Assembly: GCA_937891805.1 (NCBI GenBank)
Contig: CALATK010000087.1
Location: 1-8,602, forward strand
Length of the DNA: 8,602 nucleotides
Reading direction: 5' to 3'
Source: an uncultured Fibrobacter sp.
Lineage (GTDB): Bacteria; Fibrobacterota; Fibrobacteria; Fibrobacterales; Fibrobacteraceae
Part shown: in pieces, positions 5,586 to 8,602 of the stretch
Numbering within the stretch: position 1 is the first letter of the stretch
How the letters are laid out: each line of letters starts with the position of its first letter
Notes under the pieces: model-generated
Databases searched by the model: none
Told to the model about the DNA's origin: nothing
The model's input: only the letters and a program-made list of their open reading frames with translations
Position numbers and translations under genes: made by a program

Positions 5586-6575
5586 TCACAGCCCTCTCCC
5601 GTAAGCGCAGTAGCTGTCTTCTTGCATGTAGTCACCATCGTGGTAGTAGGCGGCACGGGCCCTGCAACCTCCGCAACGGTCGTTGAACTTGCACTTGCCG
5701 CAAGCCCCAGAATAAGCCTTGGTGCGAAGTTTCTTGAACACATCCGCATTGGCCCAAATTTCGTCAAAGGGAGTATCGTGAACATCTCCCGCTTCTTCCA
5801 TCATGTAGGCACAAGGGCGCACCTTGCCTATAGGGCTTATGATGCAGTAATCAATGCCCGCAAGGCAGCCCCGGCTGTAGCGGGTCTTGATGTCCAGCTG
5901 GTCGGCGATGCGCAAAAACTGGGGAGCGCAAGTAGGCTTGACGGGGATGCCGAGCGTGCGGCTCTTTTCCATAATGCGACGAAGCAGGCTTTCGTATTCG
6001 GCTACACGGAGGGCGTGGTCTTCTATTTCTTTTCCGCGACCCACGGGAATGAGGAAGAATATCTGGTGGTTTACCGCACCAATTTCTTTGACCCAGTCCA
6101 TAATGTCAAAAATTTCATTCTGGTTCCAGTCCATGATGGTGGTGTGAATCTGGAACGGAAGCCCTGCCGCCTTGCAGTTTTCAATGCCAGCCATAGTGAG
6201 TTCGAAAGCGTTAGGCAGTCCTCGAAAATTGTTGTGGCGTTTCGGGTCAATGCTGTCGATGCTGATGCCCATGGCCATGGCACCGGCAGCCTTAAGCTTA
6301 AAGGCCAAATCGTGCGTGATGAGGGTTCCGTTGGTACCGAACACCGGCCGGAGTCCCTTGCTCGAGGCGTGTGCGACCAGCTCAACGATATCCGGACGGG
6401 TCATGGGTTCGCCACCGCTGAAAATCATGATCTTGAATCCCGCCTTGGCAATCTCGTCAATCAGTTTCAAAGCCTCTGCCGTCGTGAGTTCGGCAGACTT
6501 GTTTTCGCCGGCATCCTGATAGCAGTGTTTGCAGGTCAGGTTACACTTATTGGTGGTCATCCAAGATACAATCAT
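5586..6575 (-). CDS. ahbD: Radical SAM/SPASM enzyme, AhbD/NirJ2-type heme synthase
   Basis: In this 329-aa protein the CNLTCKHC motif (Cys11, Cys15, Cys18) binds the S-adenosylmethionine-cleaving 4Fe-4S cluster, and FSGGEP (52-57) is the SAM-binding segment. A SPASM-type C-terminus holds further cysteines: Cys237-x12-Gly-x4-Cys255, then Cys292, Cys295, Cys301, Cys304 and Cys323. The stretches HCYQDAGE, RPVFGTNGTLIT, QIHTTIMDWN, FFLIPVGRGK and CGGCRARAAYYHDGDYM match AhbD/NirJ2 proteins as I remember them. AhbD decarboxylates two propionates of iron-coproporphyrin to vinyls, the last step of the siroheme-dependent heme pathway. The ATG has AGAGG 6 nt upstream. No other heme gene is in the window, so AhbC or a maturase for a modified peptide cannot be excluded. 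Subfamily confidence is moderate; radical SAM/SPASM is certain. Confidence 0.85.
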   Translation of the reverse strand: MIVSWMTTNKCNLTCKHCYQDAGENKSAELTTAEALKLIDEIAKAGFKIMIFSGGEPMTRPDIVELVAHASSKGLRPVFGTNGTLITHDLAFKLKAAGAMAMGISIDSIDPKRHNNFRGLPNAFELTMAGIENCKAAGLPFQIHTTIMDWNQNEIFDIMDWVKEIGAVNHQIFFLIPVGRGKEIEDHALRVAEYESLLRRIMEKSRTLGIPVKPTCAPQFLRIADQLDIKTRYSRGCLAGIDYCIISPIGKVRPCAYMMEEAGDVHDTPFDEIWANADVFKKLRTKAYSGACGKCKFNDRCGGCRARAAYYHDGDYMQEDSYCAYGRGL

Positions 6576-6602
6576 TCAAAACCTCTCATTACAAGAAACC
6601 CA

Positions 6603-6608
6603 AGTATA
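6603..6608 (-). promoter_or_regulatory. Possible -10 box of the radical SAM gene
   Basis: The minus strand reads TATACT, one mismatch from TATAAT, after a T-rich stretch and 27 nt before the ATG. I find no convincing -35 hexamer at 16-18 nt. The surrounding gap (6576-6643) holds nothing else I can name and has no clear terminator for the BamA-like gene. Confidence 0.3.
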
Positions 6609-6643
6609 AAAAATAATCCTTCAGGGAAGCTCTGGTTGAACCC

Positions 6644-8155
6644 TTAGAACAATGTTTTCAATCCAAATCCGATAATTCCGTCCAAGTAATTTTCTCCGTT
6701 TCGTAGAGCATAGTACAGGTTCACGCTCCAGTTGCCACGGTATTGCGTAAAGGCGATGCCGTAATCCTGCTCACGTTTCCAGCCGTGCTCCGGAGCAAAC
6801 CCGCGGTACAGCCCTGGCTGGTAAAAAGCCTCGACACTCAAGTTGTAGCCGTCTTGCCACAGCAGGGCCAGTTCCGAAAACCCGTAGGCACGGCTCCGCA
6901 TAAAACGGTAACCCATACCCTTGAAGCTGTCCATGCCACCCAGAGCGAAATAGTCGGTACGTTTCAGAGCGACATCTGTGGGGAAAATTCCGCCGGCAGC
7001 CCCCGTGAAGCGGGTGATGACATTGCCGAACAGCGGGTAATAGGAAAGAATCTTGCCATGGCTTTCCAGATAATTGTCCAGGGAATCAGGGCGGTCCATT
7101 TTCCAGGTGGCAGAGCCCTGCATCTCAAGTCCGCGTCTCGGGAGCACGAACCGGTCCAGAGAAACATAATTCACCTCGAAGGTGGTGTGCTTGTCGTCTT
7201 CGCTCATGCCAAAGAAAATCCCGATGCTCCAGTCAAAGCCGATATCCCGAGTCACGCCGACTTCGCCCATGGCGATACGCTCCGTCACATCCTTCATTTT
7301 TCCGTCCAGGGAATCCGATTCCACAGAATAAATTTCTTCGTCAAACTGTCCCCGCAAAACTATGTTCCAGGGGGTGCCGAAAATCCAGGGCTCCTTGTAC
7401 ATAAAATCCAGATGACGGGAACTTTCTCCCGTAAATCCTTGTAGGGTCAAGTCCCTGGCCGTTCCCAGGATGTTGTAGAGTTTCACGTTCACCTGGCCTT
7501 CCCACAGATTGTCTTCGCTGGAGTAGCTCAAGAGCCCTTCGGCCTCGGAATTCCGGGCCGCCCTCATGCTGAAGGCGGGCACGAGCCTGTTTCTTGCAGG
7601 GTCCCGGAACAACCTTGCGGGAGCAGTCTGTTCAAAATACCCGAGACGGGCAAGCTTTCGCTCGGATCTCTCCAAGTCCGTCAAAGAAACAGGTGCGCCT
7701 TCTTCGATGCCGCTGAGCCTCCGGAACACTTCAGGGTCCGTGCCCGAAGAGTCCAGGTTCTCGGGGGCGGCCCAAACGTAACCTGCCCCACGTTTCAGTT
7801 CCACCATCAAGATTCCCAGAGTATCCTTACCCGAAGCGCCACCCATGCCGTAATGCATTTTACCTACAACCTGAACAGCCGCAAAGCCACGGTCTTCGTA
7901 GTCCCGGGTCAAGCGGGCCGCCGCATTTTTCCAAGATTCACAAGGAGAACCTTCTACCAGATTCAAGTGGGCTTCGTCATAGGCGGAATGTTCCCCGGCC
8001 CATACCACCTTGTGGATACGGCACAAAGACGCCTCCCCTGCAAAAGCAGAAGATGCCAAAGCAAGAACAAACAGGACTAACCCGAATGTTCTTTTGGCCT
8101 GGATCCATCGCGCTTCGCGCTCTGGATGACATCTTTTTACACCTTCATACCTCAC
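6644..8155 (-). CDS. BamA/TamA-family outer-membrane barrel with two POTRA-like domains
   Basis: The frame has 503 residues. After a hydrophobic export signal (about 23-39, KRTFGLVLFVLALASSAFA) come two POTRA-like domains (about 44-122 and 126-186). The second shows the typical FRRLSGIEEGAPVSLTDLE and KLARLGYFE. A D15-type beta-barrel (about 205-503) ends in GFGLKTLF, whose terminal Phe is the usual outer-membrane insertion signal. FALGGMDSFKGMGYRF (403-418) corresponds to the conserved loop-6 region, with FKGM where BamA has VRG(F/Y). Two POTRAs and about 500 residues are too short for true BamA (five POTRAs, about 800), so it is more likely a TamA-, patatin- or TpsB-like relative in outer-membrane protein or substrate handling. 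The ATG lies in repeat DNA, and residues 9-18 (CHPEREARWI) translate an intergenic repeat. An in-frame stop two codons upstream makes this the earliest possible start. Confidence 0.8.
   Translation of the reverse strand: MRYEGVKRCHPEREARWIQAKRTFGLVLFVLALASSAFAGEASLCRIHKVVWAGEHSAYDEAHLNLVEGSPCESWKNAAARLTRDYEDRGFAAVQVVGKMHYGMGGASGKDTLGILMVELKRGAGYVWAAPENLDSSGTDPEVFRRLSGIEEGAPVSLTDLERSERKLARLGYFEQTAPARLFRDPARNRLVPAFSMRAARNSEAEGLLSYSSEDNLWEGQVNVKLYNILGTARDLTLQGFTGESSRHLDFMYKEPWIFGTPWNIVLRGQFDEEIYSVESDSLDGKMKDVTERIAMGEVGVTRDIGFDWSIGIFFGMSEDDKHTTFEVNYVSLDRFVLPRRGLEMQGSATWKMDRPDSLDNYLESHGKILSYYPLFGNVITRFTGAAGGIFPTDVALKRTDYFALGGMDSFKGMGYRFMRSRAYGFSELALLWQDGYNLSVEAFYQPGLYRGFAPEHGWKREQDYGIAFTQYRGNWSVNLYYALRNGENYLDGIIGFGLKTLF
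8103..8127. repeat. REP-like hairpin inside the BamA-like reading frame
   Basis: On the minus strand the 25 nt fold as ATCCA / TGGAT, a tandem G-A mismatch, then GCGC-GAA-GCGC. This resembles the widespread GTCATCC...GAGCG-CGAAG...GGAT intergenic repeats whose translation gives CHPERSE-like peptides. It lies within codons 9-18 of the frame, just before the export signal. Confidence 0.65.
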
Positions 8156-8167
8156 TGCTCACACCTC
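8144..8167. repeat. Two degenerate CTCATACCTC heads at a gene junction
   Basis: TTCATACCTC (8144-8153) and CTCACACCTC (8158-8167) each differ by one base from the head of the 30-bp units at 5525-5584. They span the stop of the upstream barrel gene and the ATG of the BamA-like gene. The hairpin part of the unit is missing between them. Confidence 0.55.
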
Positions 8168-8591
8168 AAAAGAACGCCCTCGCTTCCGTTGTCAGCTTCT
8201 GGAAAATATTCTCTTCGGCGTCACCGAACCTAAGCACATAACGCAGCCCGCAAGAAATAAAATCGTTTATATCTACAGAAACGGAAGATTCCAGCCGGTA
8301 GGTGCGGCCATCGCTGTAGCCGTCCATCATCTGGTAGGGAATCAGGTCGTCGCCGCTTTCCATCTGGACAACCGAGAACTGCACGAACCCATCTACCATA
8401 TCTCTGCGGTTATAGCCCAGGCGTAGGGAACCTTCCCACAGGTAGGCGTCAAAAGCGTAATCCTGGTCGTCTTCGCCCTCGCCCGTGCGGTAACGGCCGC
8501 CGGGCTGCACAAAGAACCCGTTCCAGAAATCAAAGCGGTACCGACCAGAAATATCGCGGGTATCCCAGTCCAGAACCTGCAGGGCCTTCAA
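8166..8591 (-). CDS. 3' part of a beta-rich, probably outer-membrane protein; frame interrupted at right edge
   Basis: The open frame gives 141 residues of alternating aromatic and polar residues with tight turns (RYRFDFWNGFFVQPGGRY, LWEGSLRLGYNRRDM, CGLRYVLRFGD). It ends in Phe-Phe, as expected of beta-barrel C-termini, and has no signal peptide. The first codon is a TTG (8589-8591) without a ribosome site, immediately preceded by an in-frame TGA (8592-8594). The protein looks like the end of a longer barrel, so either a frameshift near 8580-8602 has broken it or a sequencing error is present. In the +1 frame the edge reads TYVIEGP, which could be the missing upstream frame. The stop lies 10 nt before the BamA-like start, so the two may be cotranscribed. 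I recognise no named family. Confidence 0.55.
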   Translation of the reverse strand: MKALQVLDWDTRDISGRYRFDFWNGFFVQPGGRYRTGEGEDDQDYAFDAYLWEGSLRLGYNRRDMVDGFVQFSVVQMESGDDLIPYQMMDGYSDGRTYRLESSVSVDINDFISCGLRYVLRFGDAEENIFQKLTTEARAFF

Positions 8592-8602
8592 TCACGTAGG
8601 TG

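Noticed and set aside
5622..6647. Plus-strand open frame of 341 codons
   Set aside because: It is antisense to the radical SAM gene, whose cysteine motifs are complete.

Overview
The window is a compact stretch of bacterial chromosome, roughly half G+C, in which every gene I can support is on the minus strand. The envelope-rich content suggests a Gram-negative (diderm) bacterium: a lipoprotein, a Sec-exported beta-helix protein, a peptidoglycan-binding motor stator, a BamA-like barrel and a second beta-barrel-like C-terminus. Gene content and the short intergenic repeats look like Fibrobacter (Fibrobacterota). That assignment is from memory and is not proven here.

Read in the direction of transcription (right to left), the window holds: the 3' part of a beta-rich, probably outer-membrane protein (8166-8591) whose frame is closed by a stop near the window edge; a BamA/TamA-type two-POTRA barrel protein (6644-8155) whose first codons are made of an intergenic repeat; a radical SAM/SPASM enzyme of the AhbD/NirJ2 heme-synthesis type (5586-6575); and a tRNA adenosine deaminase, TadA (4889-5464).

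Next comes a tightly packed five-gene run, 4800 down to 141: lipoprotein, beta-helix protein, a 299-aa protein I do not recognise, a MotA/TolQ/ExbB-type channel with a long helical tail, and a MotB/OmpA-type stator. The last two look like ZorA and ZorB, the proton-driven motor of the Zorya anti-phage systems. The first 25 codons of another gene run off the left edge (1-75). Overlaps, an ATGA stop-start and gaps of 3 and 10 nt argue that the five genes are cotranscribed and partly translationally coupled. The motor could serve a defence system whose effector lies past the left edge, or an envelope machine tied to the two exported proteins. The window cannot decide between these.

Non-coding DNA is scarce (largest gap 121 nt) but unusually structured. 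It contains a chain of three overlapping palindromes upstream of the motor operon, 7-bp tandem repeats in opposite orientations at both ends of that operon, two 30-bp tandem units with different but self-complementary hairpins, and a REP-like hairpin inside the BamA-like reading frame. I saw no rRNA, tRNA, CRISPR array, transposase or convincing rho-independent terminator.
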